A stretch of 20,244 bases of DNA. Source: CAUZIB01 sp963578805 (lineage in GTDB: Bacteria > Acidobacteriota > Vicinamibacteria > Vicinamibacterales > UBA8438). The stretch lies in the NCBI GenBank assembly GCA_963578805.1, contig CAUZDY010000049.1, positions 1 to 20,244 on the forward strand. The letters run 5' to 3'. The first letter of the stretch is position 1, and each line of letters starts with the position of its first letter. The notes under the pieces are model-generated. The model searched no databases. It saw only the letters and a program-made list of their open reading frames with translations, and was not told where the DNA came from. This document shows, one piece after another, positions 1-7,072 of this stretch. The translations under genes and the position numbers were made by a program.

Positions 1-143
1 CGACATTTTCGACGTTCGGCTATGACACCTTTGAAATGCTGCGGGATGGAAACTATGCACGGGCAACATTCAACGCCGGCATTCATGTCGCGCTTGGTGT
101 TGCATTAGTCTGGCTGGGCCACACCCTCACCACGTCAAGATAA
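1..143 (+). CDS. crcB: Fluoride channel/exporter FluC (CrcB), C-terminal fragment
   Basis: This is the 3' end of a gene that begins before the window. Reading from base 3 gives 46 sense codons and a TAA stop at 141-143. The fragment opens with T-F-S-T-F, the phenylalanine-box signature of FluC/CrcB channels. It continues with Y-D-T-F-E-M-L-R-D-G and ends in one hydrophobic helix (HVALGVALVWLGH), matching the last third of the roughly 125-residue family. FluC proteins are small inner-membrane dual-topology dimers that let fluoride leave the cell. The next gene starts 34 bases downstream on the same strand, so co-transcription is possible. The family call rests on the motif and the final helix; the rest of the protein is outside the window. 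Confidence 0.85.
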   Translation, partial: TFSTFGYDTFEMLRDGNYARATFNAGIHVALGVALVWLGHTLTTSR

Positions 144-177
144 AGGCGAAAACAGACCGACCGATTCGACCGTTACG

Positions 178-1188
178 ATGGAACTCTTCAGAGCATGGGA
201 GCAGAACACACGACGCTGGGCACGCGTGCTGGCCGTCTTATCTCTGGCGATTTGGGGACCACTCGCACTGGTCATCATCAACTCTGGACGGCCGGCCCCT
301 GTAACAGTTGGCCTCGCAATGGCCGCCGCGATGGCCGTCTATGTGTGGCAGACGGCTAAGATTCGCCGCCGTGAAGCCATCGTCCGTGAGCCATTTCCTC
401 CCGAGTGGGAAACGGTCTTGCAGAGTGATGTGGTGTTCTTCCGTGTCCTCGACCCAGTCGAACAACAGCGTTTTCGAACTCAGCTTCAGGTGTTCTTAGG
501 TGAAAAACAGATCACCGGCATCAAACTCACACTCGATACGACTACGCGTGTTTTGGCCGGCGTGAGCGCGATGATTCCAATTTTTGGATTTCCAGACTGG
601 GAGTGGGACCAAATCAACGAGGTGCTCATCTACCCGACACGCTTCGACGACAACTTCTCAGTTGGCCACACACCGACTCACGGTATCCTGGGAATGGTCG
701 GCACCGGAAGTCTGAACCGTTTAATGATCCTGTCGAAGCCAGATCTTATTGATGGATTCAGGAACGCGGGTGACAAGCGTAACGTCGGCGTTCACGAATT
801 TGCCCATCTGGTAGACAAAAGTGACGGCGTGATCGATGGCATGCCGCATGTGGGTCTTGACCGCAAAGCAATCGGTCCGTGGATCGACTTAGTCCGTCGT
901 AAGATGGCTGAAATCGAAGACGGAAAATCAGACATCAATAGATATGCACTGACAAACGAAGCGGAGTTCTTTGCTGTTGCGTCAGAGTATTTCTTCGAGC
1001 GGCCAGGCATCATGCAGCGTAAACACCCGGAACTCTACAGGGCGCTCGAACGTGTTTTCAACCAAGATCTTCGCACCCGTGCCGCAGCACTCAGACGGGA
1101 GTTTTCACAAGGCAGGCCCACATTCGGCCGAAATTCGCGCTGCCCATGCGGAAGTGGGCGTAAATTCAAGAAGTGCTGCCTGCAGTAA
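178..1188 (+). CDS. Membrane-anchored MtfA-like zinc peptidase (M90) with C-terminal SEC-C motif
   Basis: A 336-residue protein. Residues about 15-37 and 41-58 are hydrophobic and should anchor it in the membrane. Residues about 70-300 match the MtfA/M90 metallopeptidase family: the zinc motif HEFAH is at 206-210, and a glutamate-rich segment at 260-270 (N-E-A-E-F-F-A-V-A-S-E) supplies the expected third zinc ligand. E. coli MtfA is a cytosolic aminopeptidase that binds the regulator Mlc and so affects glucose PTS expression. Residues 321-334 (RCPCGSGRKFKKCC) are a SEC-C zinc-binding motif like that at the SecA C-terminus. Both the membrane anchor and the SEC-C tail are additions to the roughly 265-residue E. 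coli form. The ATG at 178 has no clear Shine-Dalgarno sequence. The role is inferred from the family; the substrate is unknown. Confidence 0.88.
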   Translation: MELFRAWEQNTRRWARVLAVLSLAIWGPLALVIINSGRPAPVTVGLAMAAAMAVYVWQTAKIRRREAIVREPFPPEWETVLQSDVVFFRVLDPVEQQRFRTQLQVFLGEKQITGIKLTLDTTTRVLAGVSAMIPIFGFPDWEWDQINEVLIYPTRFDDNFSVGHTPTHGILGMVGTGSLNRLMILSKPDLIDGFRNAGDKRNVGVHEFAHLVDKSDGVIDGMPHVGLDRKAIGPWIDLVRRKMAEIEDGKSDINRYALTNEAEFFAVASEYFFERPGIMQRKHPELYRALERVFNQDLRTRAAALRREFSQGRPTFGRNSRCPCGSGRKFKKCCLQ

Positions 1189-1297
1189 CCGCCGAAAATG
1201 GTGCCTCAGGCTATTGATCAGCCTCACTGAATACCGAGACGTCACGAAACGTAAGCCGACACTCGGAGCTCGATCTATACAAATGTTGCTCGGGTGG

Positions 1298-3259
1298 CTA
1301 CGGAAGCGCGAAAGCGACCAACTCGCCCTGCGTAGCGCCCCCTCCCACCGCCAGCACGATGAACTGCTTTCCATCGAGCATGTAGGTCATCGGTGATCCA
1401 GTCTGCGCGGCCGGAATATAGACGGCTCCTTGTTCCTGGCCGGTCCCCTTATCGTAGGCGCGAAGCATCGCGCCCCGTTCGCCAGACGGCGTCAGGAACA
1501 CCCCTCCTTCACCGCTAATAACAAGCGTCTTCGTTGTGAGCGTTCCGATTCCACCGGAGCTCCCTCCAGCACCTCCTGGACGGCCCGTCCTTGGAATGTC
1601 GATCCCTTTGAGCGCTGGATGATTTTTGACAAAATCTGGCGTCTCCCCGTGAGCTACCTGCCACACGATTTCTCCTGCGTTCAGATCGATGGCGGTGATA
1701 CGGCCCCAGGGTGGTCTCATCAGCGGTAAACCGCGAACAGAAAGCCTGGCACCTGGTCCGCGCACGTAGTCCATACTTGAGCGATCAGCGTCCTGCACCA
1801 ACCCTATCGCCCGGGAGAGCGTATGCGAATACAGATACATGATCCCGGTGTCTGGGTCATACGACCCTCCTGGCCAATTTGCCCCATTTGGTACGAATAG
1901 CGTGCCCAGTAAGCCGCCGTCACGCATGACGATCGGCGGGGTAAAGATCGGTCCAGTCTTGTACTGCGAGACAAATTCCAACGCCTCAGCCCTGAGCTCA
2001 GGTGTGAAGTCAATGAGTTCCTCGAGAAGAAAGCCCTGCCGCTCAAACGGAGGAGGCTTCGTTGGAAACGGCTGGGTCTGTGAATACAATTCCCCTGGAA
2101 CGTCTCCCGCCGGGACCGGTCGCTCCTCGATCGGCCAAACCGGCTCCCCAGTGACCCGATCAAACACATAGACCCACCCTTGTTTTGTAGGCTGAGCGAC
2201 CGCCTTTATTTCTCGGCCATCAACGGTGATGTTGATGAGAATAGGTGGACACGGTACGTCGTAGTCCCAGATCGGATGGTGCACAAACTGGAAGTGCCAG
2301 AGCCGTTCACCCGTCTCAAGATCGACTGCTACGAGACTTTCGCCGAAAAGATTGTCGCCCGGCCGATGCCCACCGTAATAGTCGCCAGTGGGAATCTCTA
2401 TCGGCAGATAAGCAATGCCCAACTCTTCGTCCACGGTCAAATTTGTCCAGACGCCGGTATTTCCTGTGTAAACCGCCGAATCGTTCAGCCAGGTATCTCG
2501 ACCGAACTCGCCTGACTGCGGAATTGTGTGAAAGATCCACTTTCGCTCGCCAGTGCGAACATCGAAACCTCGAATATATCCTTTAACATTTTCGCGGCTC
2601 GGTGGCGCCGAACCAGCTCGATGCGCGGCGCCAATCACAACAACATCGCGAGCGACGAGAGGCGCGCCATTCCACCCGATTTCACCCGTGAGCGGATCGA
2701 TAAACTGATCGTTATTCGCCTTGAGATCGACGATGCCATTGTCGCCAAATTCTTGAATCGGTCGCCCAGTAGCCGCGTCGAGTGCCACCAACTGGTATCC
2801 GATCGTAACGAGAAAAATTCGATCGTCACCCTGGTCGTCAGTCCAGTAGGCGACGCCGCGACCCGACATACGCCGAATCGCGTTGGCTCCACGCTCTCCC
2901 TCGTCAAGCCGATAAACCCAGAGCATTTCACCGGTCGCCGCGTCGAGCGCCACGGCATTTCGGCGGCTTCCCGCCGTTGCGTACAACACACCGTCGACCA
3001 TCAGCGGAGTGACCTGATAGTTAAAATCAGGATTCGGACCGAGATTGGAGGTATTGAAGCGCCACACCATCTCAAGGTCGTTAAAATTCTCGGCGGAGAT
3101 CTGGTCAAGCGCCGCATAGCGGGTGCTTCCCAAATCACCCCCATAGGTGCGCCATTCCCCATCGACCGCACCGGTTTGTGCTATCGCCGGAAGCACCCCG
3201 AGGTACACGAACAGGCCGCACGATACGGCATAGCGGATAACACTCGAGCCTCGTAGCAT
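1298..3259 (-). CDS. Secreted PQQ-dependent dehydrogenase, glucose-dehydrogenase type
   Basis: A quinoprotein of 653 residues. I chose the ATG at 3259 over one 16 codons upstream because AGGGGA lies 6 bases before it and a signal peptide (about residues 1-28, ending AIA-Q) then begins immediately. The mature protein opens with W-R-T-Y-G-G-D-L-G-S-T-R-Y, the usual first blade of PQQ propellers. Repeated A-L-D-A-A-T-G motifs mark the following blades. HHPIWDYDVP at 327-336 corresponds to the WDxDVP active-site loop of membrane glucose dehydrogenase. There is no N-terminal five-helix membrane domain and no C-terminal CxxCH haem motif, so it is probably soluble in the periplasm and passes electrons to a separate acceptor. 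The substrate is a sugar or alcohol and cannot be told from sequence. It converges with the MtfA-like gene, with about 110 bases between the stops. Confidence 0.9.
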   Translation of the reverse strand: MLRGSSVIRYAVSCGLFVYLGVLPAIAQTGAVDGEWRTYGGDLGSTRYAALDQISAENFNDLEMVWRFNTSNLGPNPDFNYQVTPLMVDGVLYATAGSRRNAVALDAATGEMLWVYRLDEGERGANAIRRMSGRGVAYWTDDQGDDRIFLVTIGYQLVALDAATGRPIQEFGDNGIVDLKANNDQFIDPLTGEIGWNGAPLVARDVVVIGAAHRAGSAPPSRENVKGYIRGFDVRTGERKWIFHTIPQSGEFGRDTWLNDSAVYTGNTGVWTNLTVDEELGIAYLPIEIPTGDYYGGHRPGDNLFGESLVAVDLETGERLWHFQFVHHPIWDYDVPCPPILINITVDGREIKAVAQPTKQGWVYVFDRVTGEPVWPIEERPVPAGDVPGELYSQTQPFPTKPPPFERQGFLLEELIDFTPELRAEALEFVSQYKTGPIFTPPIVMRDGGLLGTLFVPNGANWPGGSYDPDTGIMYLYSHTLSRAIGLVQDADRSSMDYVRGPGARLSVRGLPLMRPPWGRITAIDLNAGEIVWQVAHGETPDFVKNHPALKGIDIPRTGRPGGAGGSSGGIGTLTTKTLVISGEGGVFLTPSGERGAMLRAYDKGTGQEQGAVYIPAAQTGSPMTYMLDGKQFIVLAVGGGATQGELVAFALP

Positions 3260-3944
3260 TGAGAGTCCCCTGTCGCGCGTGGCGACCAAATGTCGGCGCA
3301 GATACACAGCCGACGTGTCAATAACCCAACCATTCTATCTCTGCCTGGACAATGTCTCCAGCGTCATCTGAGAACCGCCACTCAGGTCAACACCGACACA
3401 GAATACGAGGTACGACCGATCCCCCAACCAAGAAGCCGCTCTGTACGGCCTTGTCGAGATGAAACAGATTTAAATCTCCGTCAGTCATCGAGAGACTGAA
3501 CGGGTCAGCGTCGTACCGGTGAGACTCTGAATACTAACTGCCGCGACGTGCGCGAGCGAAACATCTCACCACTCCACTGTCTCCAGGAACGCTTACTGAG
3601 CAGGGATACTCGTTCGAACCACAAGTCACATCAATAATCAGTCTCCCGCCGCAGTTTTCGAGGGCTCCCTCCCACCACCTCACTAGTTGATCCTGGCGTA
3701 GAAGTCCTCGTTAAACCCACTATGGTTCGCTATGAAGCTAACCTGATTCGGTCAGCTGCAAGGGCACAGTAGATCGAGGATAACCGCCTAACCAAGTCCA
3801 GAGATTACTTGCTTCAATCATTCGAACGCCACACCATATAGAAGATGGTGAAATGGTCCAGCCGGCGACCTTAGGTCCCTCGTTTCGAAATCACGTGCCT
3901 CGACTGTATGCTACGTAGGACGTCGTCGCTCCTATTACTGACCC
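3260..3944. other. Gene-poor intergenic region between divergent transcription units
   Basis: This 685-base stretch separates the minus-strand PQQ dehydrogenase from the plus-strand DUF6644-like pair, so it must carry both promoters. Its longest open frames are short (up to 69 codons) and have neither start signals nor recognisable motifs. A perfect 12-base palindrome, AGATTTAAATCT, lies at 3466-3477 and could be a repressor or activator site. I found no convincing -35/-10 pair, tRNA or terminator hairpin. Confidence 0.5.
3466..3477. promoter_or_regulatory. 12-base perfect palindrome, possible operator
   Basis: AGATTTAAATCT reads the same on both strands. It sits about 210 bases upstream of the PQQ dehydrogenase start and about 470 bases upstream of the DUF6644-like operon, in otherwise featureless sequence. 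No regulator is encoded nearby and I recognise no specific consensus, so the regulatory role is a guess. Confidence 0.2.
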
Positions 3945-4463
3945 ATGGTTCTATTCGAACATCTGTCCAGCGCTCTTACCGACAGTCAGGCCCAAGTAGT
4001 CGCTCGGTATCTACTCGGTAACGTTCCCGGCCTACCTCCGATCGTCCAGACACTCCATATCGTTGGTATCTCGGCGGTAATGGCGTCGATCGTCATGGTC
4101 GATCTTCGGTTCCTGGGCGTGGCCGTTCCCAGCCAAAACGTCAGCGAAATGATCGACCGCTTGATACCCTGGACCTGGTGGGCCCTGCCTCTGAACGCCG
4201 TGACGGGCTGCCTGTTTATCGCCGCGCGCCCGTCTCGATACTTCGACAACCCAGTGTTCGGAATCAAGTTCTCGCTCTTGGTTCCGGCCGTCGCCCTGGC
4301 CGTCGTTGTGTACCAACTCAACCGGAAGGAAACAGGCTACTGGGAGCGGACCTTGCCTCGACGAATCTCTGGGCGAGTCATCGCGATGTGCTCACTGCTA
4401 CTCTGGATTGGCGTCGTCTTAGCAGGTCGCTGGATTGCCTATTGGGACTATTTGTTTTATTAG
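3945..4463 (+). CDS. Small multi-pass membrane protein, DUF6644-like (copy 1)
   Basis: 172 residues with about four hydrophobic segments (roughly 35-58, 70-90, 102-120 and 142-163). Fixed points shared with the next gene are L-H-I-V in helix 1, M-V-D-L-R-F-L-G after it, L-I-P-W-T-W before helix 2, N-P-x-F-x-x-K before helix 3, and S-L-L-L-W-x-G-x-x-L-A-G-R-W in the last helix. The pattern fits small membrane proteins I associate with DUF6644, which often occur near DUF6152 genes in Acidobacteriota. The family name is from memory. The conserved helix-1 histidine is notable, but no cofactor can be assigned. The gene ends 17 bases before its paralogue and the two should form an operon. Function unknown. 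Confidence 0.75.
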   Translation: MVLFEHLSSALTDSQAQVVARYLLGNVPGLPPIVQTLHIVGISAVMASIVMVDLRFLGVAVPSQNVSEMIDRLIPWTWWALPLNAVTGCLFIAARPSRYFDNPVFGIKFSLLVPAVALAVVVYQLNRKETGYWERTLPRRISGRVIAMCSLLLWIGVVLAGRWIAYWDYLFY

Positions 4464-4480
4464 GAATATCGATACCCCTG

Positions 4481-4969
4481 ATGCTTTTTACTGACTTCTG
4501 GGAACGGCTGCAGAGCCATCCGACATCGCAGTACATCGGTTATTCGTGGTGGTTTCCGTTTATTGAGTCGCTTCATGTCGTCGCAATCACGTTGGTGGTC
4601 GGTTCGATTATGATGGTCGACCTGCGCCTCCTTGGGATGACCGGGCTCCGGTACCCCGCGAGCCGAATAACTCGGGAGCTTATCCCGTGGACGTGGGGCG
4701 CCTTCTGCGTGGCGGTGGTCACCGGTATCGGGATGTTCGTGACTCGGGCACCGGTCTATATGGAGAATCCCGCATTCCAGGTCAAGCTGGTTCTTCTCCT
4801 ACTGGCGTGCGCCAACATGACCCTGTTTCAGTTTCGGACGTTCAGAGATGTAGCCAGCTGGGACAGCGCCGCAGTCACGCCCATCGCGGCCAGAACGGCA
4901 GGTGCCGCATCGTTACTTTTGTGGGCAGGAATCCTGCTGGCCGGTCGCTGGACCGGTCACATCATCTAG
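4481..4969 (+). CDS. Small multi-pass membrane protein, DUF6644-like (copy 2)
   Basis: 162 residues from the ATG at 4481. The frame stays open further upstream, but that part overlaps copy 1 and is not membrane-protein-like, so I set the start at the first ATG after the copy 1 stop. A weak AGGA lies about 15 bases before it. The protein matches copy 1 at S-L-H-V-V, M-V-D-L-R-L-L-G, L-I-P-W-T-W, N-P-A-F-x-x-K and S-L-L-L-W-A-G-I-L-L-A-G-R-W, which points to an old tandem duplication. It has four predicted helices and no signal peptide. The two products could form a heteromeric membrane complex. It converges with the minus-strand PDLQGVW gene, with about 50 bases between the stops. Function unknown. 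Confidence 0.75.
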   Translation: MLFTDFWERLQSHPTSQYIGYSWWFPFIESLHVVAITLVVGSIMMVDLRLLGMTGLRYPASRITRELIPWTWGAFCVAVVTGIGMFVTRAPVYMENPAFQVKLVLLLLACANMTLFQFRTFRDVASWDSAAVTPIAARTAGAASLLLWAGILLAGRWTGHII

Positions 4970-5021
4970 ACTCGCTGTAGCCAGACCATCCACCGAGCCG
5001 ACGACGGCTGTCCTCGACTCA

Positions 5022-6038
5022 CTACCTGGTCGGCAGCGGTGCTTTCTCCTGGGCTCGGTGGCCGGAGAGAATCCCCTCCATCGCGTGGTTGCCCTCGTGG
5101 CAGGCGAACTCAAACACGGCGTCTTCACTCTTCTTGAGTGAGATGAGCACAGTCCAGGGCCGCGTCCAGCGCATTGGGTCGGTGAACGTCAGCTCCCAGT
5201 TGAGTGTGTCGGGTCCGACGCGGGTAAAACGCTCGAAGAGCTCCAGGTTTTCAGACGAGCCCCGGAAGTTGCTCTTCTCCGAATAATTCGTGGTCTGGAC
5301 GACCAGGGTATCACCCTCCCAGTGGGCCCGGGAGTCCCCCATCCATTGGCGAAGGCCGTCCTCAAGGTGTGGCCGTCCGTCCAGCGGGATAACCCGAACG
5401 TCATGGATCAATTCCTTGACGATCGCGACGTGATTGGCAGTCTGCACAAACTGGAAATAGCTATTGTATCCAGCACGGATCCTCGGCACCCCGTAAGTGA
5501 TGCAGCGGTCGGAGTTGCTCCGGTCGGTGTAAGAATCGGCCGGGTGATCTCGCCGATGAGTTCGAACGTCATCCGACGCCGCCGTGGCACTCGAGGTGAG
5601 CGCCGGCACACGCCCGTCTGGCGGATCGACAATGAGTGAGGTTCGATTTTCAAACTCGCGATCTACAAGCCAAAACTGGTTGTAGTTACCAGTTCCTGCA
5701 TCCGAGGAGGTATACCCCTGGCTTCCCGCTAGGGCTGCCTCAAAGACACTGTCACCAAAGGCGGCATCGGTTTCTCCATTAAAGAGCTCCCGTGCGTGCT
5801 GCGCAAGATCTGCGACCTCCTCGTCTGTTAGCTCGGTCTTATCAGCCAGAGTCTCGGGACGTTCCAACGGTGTCGCGCTATTGTTTGCCCAGACACCTTG
5901 TAAATCGGGATGCCCATCAGGCGTTCGAGGCGCGGTCCACTGGCCTGTCTCGGACGACCCTGTTTGTGCAATCGCTGACGATGCTCCTATAAGCGTGAGA
6001 ATCGCCATCGTCGCCACTCCCAGTATTCGATAGTTCAT
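5022..6038 (-). CDS. Secreted PDLQGVW-family protein, function unknown
   Basis: 338 residues from the ATG at 6038, preferred over one four codons upstream because GGGAG lies 5 bases before it. Residues 1-25 are a signal peptide (cleavage near AIA-Q). The mature protein begins with the family mark T-P-D-G-H-P-D-L-Q-G-V-W (39-50). Conserved blocks follow: D-P-P-D-G-R-V-P (138-145), R-C-I-T-Y-G-V-P-R (178-186), W-x-G-D-x-x-x-x-W-E-G-D-T-L-V-V (232-247), R-W-T-R-P-W-T (290-296) and A-C-H-E-G-N (312-317). Cys179 and Cys313 recur in the two paralogues downstream and could form a disulfide. Many such proteins occur in Acidobacteriota; I know of no established activity. It is divergent from the 6223 operon, with a shared upstream region of 184 bases. 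Confidence 0.85.
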   Translation of the reverse strand: MNYRILGVATMAILTLIGASSAIAQTGSSETGQWTAPRTPDGHPDLQGVWANNSATPLERPETLADKTELTDEEVADLAQHARELFNGETDAAFGDSVFEAALAGSQGYTSSDAGTGNYNQFWLVDREFENRTSLIVDPPDGRVPALTSSATAASDDVRTHRRDHPADSYTDRSNSDRCITYGVPRIRAGYNSYFQFVQTANHVAIVKELIHDVRVIPLDGRPHLEDGLRQWMGDSRAHWEGDTLVVQTTNYSEKSNFRGSSENLELFERFTRVGPDTLNWELTFTDPMRWTRPWTVLISLKKSEDAVFEFACHEGNHAMEGILSGHRAQEKAPLPTR

Positions 6039-6154
6039 CTGAACTCCCATGATCGTCCGTGCACTACTTCGATGCCGACATAATTAATGAACGGTATTTT
6101 ACCTGCTAGGACGCCGCTCGCCAACGAACATCTCCCTTTTAATCAAGCCAGTAC

Positions 6155-6184
6155 TTGACTTGGCGGCAACCACAGGCCTATATA
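6155..6184 (+). promoter_or_regulatory. Sigma-70-like promoter of the 6223-9275 operon
   Basis: TTGACT at 6155-6160 and TATATA at 6179-6184 are separated by 18 bases, close to the -35/-10 consensus. Transcription would start near 6190-6193, about 30 bases before the ATG at 6223, and GGAGA at 6212-6216 supplies the ribosome site. It lies in the divergent region shared with the minus-strand PDLQGVW gene. Confidence 0.6.
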
Positions 6185-6222
6185 GAGTTGCGTCAGTTAT
6201 CGCGACCCAACGGAGATTATTC

Positions 6223-7044
6223 ATGCGGAACCGGCTAGGAATAGCCCTCGTGTCGGCGGCAACTACACTCACCGTCCTGTTGACCCCTTTGTGCCCGGCA
6301 GGAGCGCAGACTACGACATCTGAGATACCACGGGCGTGGGACGGTCGTCCCGATCTGAACGGTATCTGGCAAGCGATCGGCACCGCTCATTGGAACATAC
6401 AGGACCATCCAGCGAGCGCCGGCCATCCCGACATGGGAGCAATCGGCGCCGTCCCTCCTGGACAGGGGGTGGTCGTGGGTAACGATATCCCGTACCAGCC
6501 CTGGGCACTCCAGCAGAGGCAGGCCAATTTCGAAAACTGGCTGACGAACGACCCAGAACTAAAGTGCTACATGCCGGGCGTGCCACGTGCCACCTATCTT
6601 CCCTATCCGTTTCAGATCGTCCAAGGCGACCGCAAGATTATGATGGTGTACGGATTTGCAGAGTCCAACCGAACCATCCACATGGACAAAGATGCACCTG
6701 AACCCGCTCCGATCGACAGCTGGATGGGACGCTCGCACGGGCGATGGGACGGCGATGCATTGGTCGTCGATGTCGCTGGGTTCAACGGCGAGGCTTGGTT
6801 TGACCGGGCCGGCAACTTCGCCAGCAACACACTAAGGGTAGAAGAGCGTTACACGCCGATAGGGCCAAACGCCATCATGTACGAGGCGACGATCGAAGAC
6901 CCTAACGTGTTTACAGGGCCGTGGACGATCAGCATGCCCCTCTATCGACGATTGGAAGAGCATGTGCGCATCATTGAGTTCAAATGCGTCCAGTTCACAG
7001 AGGATCTCTTGTATGGCCATTTGCGCCGCGAACCAACTCGATGA
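6223..7044 (+). CDS. Secreted PDLQGVW-family protein (divergent subtype)
   Basis: 273 residues from the ATG at 6223, chosen because GGAGA lies 6 bases upstream and the signal peptide (about 1-29, ending AGA-Q) then begins at once. An ATG-less extension upstream would run into the promoter. Family marks are W-D-G-R-P-D-L-N-G-I-W (39-49), K-C-Y-M-P-G-V-P-R (114-122), S-H-G-R-W-D-G-D-A-L-V-V-D (171-183), V-E-E-R-Y-T (206-211) and G-P-W-T-I (232-236). Cys115 and Cys255 align with the cysteines of the paralogues, but the H-E-G-N after the second cysteine is missing here, marking a subtype. First gene of a three-gene operon; the next starts 29 bases after its stop. Exported, function unknown. Confidence 0.85.
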   Translation: MRNRLGIALVSAATTLTVLLTPLCPAGAQTTTSEIPRAWDGRPDLNGIWQAIGTAHWNIQDHPASAGHPDMGAIGAVPPGQGVVVGNDIPYQPWALQQRQANFENWLTNDPELKCYMPGVPRATYLPYPFQIVQGDRKIMMVYGFAESNRTIHMDKDAPEPAPIDSWMGRSHGRWDGDALVVDVAGFNGEAWFDRAGNFASNTLRVEERYTPIGPNAIMYEATIEDPNVFTGPWTISMPLYRRLEEHVRIIEFKCVQFTEDLLYGHLRREPTR

Positions 7045-7072
7045 CCGACCCAGAATACCAAGGTGCCACGCC

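Noticed and set aside
2528..3256. 242-codon plus-strand open frame opposite the first PQQ dehydrogenase
   Set aside because: It is fully antisense to a well-supported gene, has no ribosome site or recognisable domain, and its composition is what the reverse of a GC-rich gene gives.
1298..3259. W-D-Y-D in the first PQQ dehydrogenase as a lanthanide signature
   Set aside because: This Asp-x-Asp lies in the WDxDVP loop normal for glucose-dehydrogenase-type quinoproteins, which use calcium or magnesium, so it does not indicate lanthanides there.
3540..3830. Three consecutive minus-strand open stretches (28, 22 and 47 codons, different frames) that look slightly protein-like
   Set aside because: I considered a decayed gene, but the lengths are what chance gives, the pieces match no family I know, and no motif links them, unlike the FTR1 remnant.
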